Shown: positions 62,441 through 64,000 of the stretch, one piece after another
How the letters are laid out: each line of letters opens with the position of its first letter
Numbering within the stretch: the stretch's first letter is position 1
Origin: Leguminivora glycinivorella
Taxonomy: Eukaryota; Arthropoda; Insecta; Lepidoptera; Tortricidae
Length of the DNA stretch: 64,000 nt
Direction of reading: 5' to 3'
NCBI RefSeq assembly: GCF_023078275.1
Contig: NC_062998.1
Coordinates: 13,963,916 to 14,027,915 of the forward strand
Made by a program: the position numbers and the translations under genes
The notes under the pieces: generated by a model
The model's input: the letters and a program-made list of their open reading frames with translations, nothing else
Databases searched by the model: none
Told to the model about the DNA's origin: nothing

Positions 62441-64000
62441 GACTGACAAGCCTTTATAAATAAAAGTACATTATACCAAAGATAATCGAGTAGAGGTACA
62501 GAAGGGCAATTACTACGGGGGGACAAATATCAACTATAAGAATTTTTTGTTATTACAATTTTTGCACTTTTAAATAGTGTCCACTGGTCATATTTATGAT
62601 ATGGCACATTTGTTCAGAGAACACATAATGGAAATCAATTGAATAGTATAAAACATGGAACACAGAAAACAGTTGTTAATGGCTTCCCAGTCGAAATTAT
62701 CCCGCTGTACCTTACATGTATATGAGAACTATCAAAGTAATTGATGTGGTAATAGTACATAGACTGCCATCTCTCGCAACAGGATTAAAACATTTGAACC
62801 TCAGTTTTAACAATTGACAACGTTTCAAAATTTTCAATGTCCCTAAATCGAAAACCATTTCGAGATATACGCTTGTAAATATTTTTTTAAATTTTTTTCC
62901 GTATTTTTAGTATAAAAAATATTAAAAATAGTTTAAAGGGGAAGTGACGTCAAATAGCTGATTTAGAACTGCCACTATAAAAAAATCTTCCAGTTGGGAT
63001 GTCACTTGAGTTTGACAGTGACACTTATCACAGTTCGTAGCAAAGATATTAAAAATTTCATGGCTTAGTCTAGGCAACAGACAGTCTTAATTTTCATAAT
63101 CTTAAAAAATCATAATCTTATAAAATAAGATTGACTACCTTGCCACACACATTCTTAAAATTCAAATTATACGCAATCTGTCAGATCAATCTGAAAAAAA
63201 TCATAATCATAAAAAAAAGACTGTGTGTGGACAGTTGCGAAATTGTATCGGAATTCGTGCACTGTTAAAACTTTTTTTTTAGAAATTATTTTGTCGTTTT
63301 CTTAGGTGTATGAAACAACACATGTGACGTCATAAAGCTGTGTCTTGACGTTTGTAACTTACGGTCTTTTTGCTCGAAGTAGTAATAAGGAAGTTTTGGA
63401 AAAATAAAAAAATAAGTGTATCTTTTAGTATTGAGTTCTTTCAAACCAAACAATAAAAAGTAGTACTCAAAAATATGAAATGTTGTCAATTGGAGGCATA
63501 TACCTCTACAATGTATTACGTGACAATTTATCAGTTTTCTCACTGTCAAATAGCTATATCAAGGACGGTATAATACCGGGCCAGACAAAGCGTTAGGCTT
63601 AAAACTAGATGGCGCTGTTTCGCAGCCTGGAAGTGGCCAAAATCATATTTCCGCCTAATATTGTTGCGTGTTTTTTTTTTAAGAACAAATGATATGCTTC
63701 TTTATTTTAATATCATGATATCACGTCAATAAACATTTTGAAAAAAAAAATGTAGTCATGATCAGTGTAGTTATTTGTTGTAGGTACTATTCTTAGTATG
63801 AAGATTGTCCTATATTTAAATCATTCATATAAATGGGACACTTTTAGCGCTGCAGTCAACCGCGTACCAGAGTTCTGTGGGGCTATAATTTACATAGTTA
63901 TAAGTTATTACCGCTATCTTGTAATAACAATAATTACTTAAATTTTGGGGTTATGGTAAAAGGAAAGGTACTTGCGAATGTTGGATTACTAGTATGTAGA
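62441..64000. other. AT-rich end of window, no feature supported
   Basis: Short inverted motifs occur (AATCATAATCTTA and similar near 63,100-63,200). ACTAGATGGCGCTGTTTC at 63,605 is a word often seen in moth repeats. No coding exon recognised. Confidence 0.4.

Overview
The window is nuclear DNA of a moth or butterfly (Lepidoptera). It is AT-rich. Two host genes have short phase-consistent exons with GT..AG introns. Most of the rest is nested transposable elements, including repeat families I recognise from lepidopteran genomes: the GGGTTCCGTA family, the 'CTAGCTTTTGCCCGCGG' family, BEL/Pao, mariner, and hAT or piggyBac-type MITEs. No prokaryotic features were seen. All family names come from reading motifs; no search was run.

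Layout. 1-5.6 kb: a BEL/Pao retrotransposon with gag and an internally deleted but still open pol, then a 56-bp tandem array. 5.7-9.6 kb: dispersed repeats and a tRNA-headed SINE-like insertion. 9,643-23,047: a 13.4-kb element with two 2,215-bp near-identical LTRs, a 4-bp target duplication and a purine tract, whose 9-kb interior has no gag or pol. 23-24.4 kb: a hAT transposase remnant and a dispersed repeat.

24.6-31.6 kb (minus strand) is the host-gene island. Six coding exons encode the first 366 residues of a b(0,+)/LAT-type SLC7 amino-acid transporter; its final exons are not in the window. The large second intron holds a complete same-strand gene of three coding exons for a 220-residue protein that resembles the inner-kinetochore subunit CENP-K. 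Each SLC7 intron except the fifth carries one or more MITEs or repeats.

32-36 kb is intergenic, with MITEs and a 105-bp nearly perfect palindrome. 36.2-52.5 kb is a nest of five elements, each insertion bounded by its own target-site duplication. An old non-LTR element carrying reverse transcriptase (RT) is split by a small hAT MITE. The MITE is split by a 6.4-kb hAT-like element carrying a telomere-like hexamer array and a higher-order satellite, and also by a mariner. The mariner is split by a nearly full-length non-LTR retrotransposon with endonuclease, RT and RNase H. A second copy of the old element's C-terminal domain is open at 53.2-53.8 kb.

55.7-61.1 kb: an old DD37D (maT-like) mariner whose terminal repeats enclose an RT fragment, a THAP-domain first exon and a Harbinger-type MITE. 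61-64 kb: a CpG-rich patch, one MITE, and otherwise unassigned AT-rich DNA.
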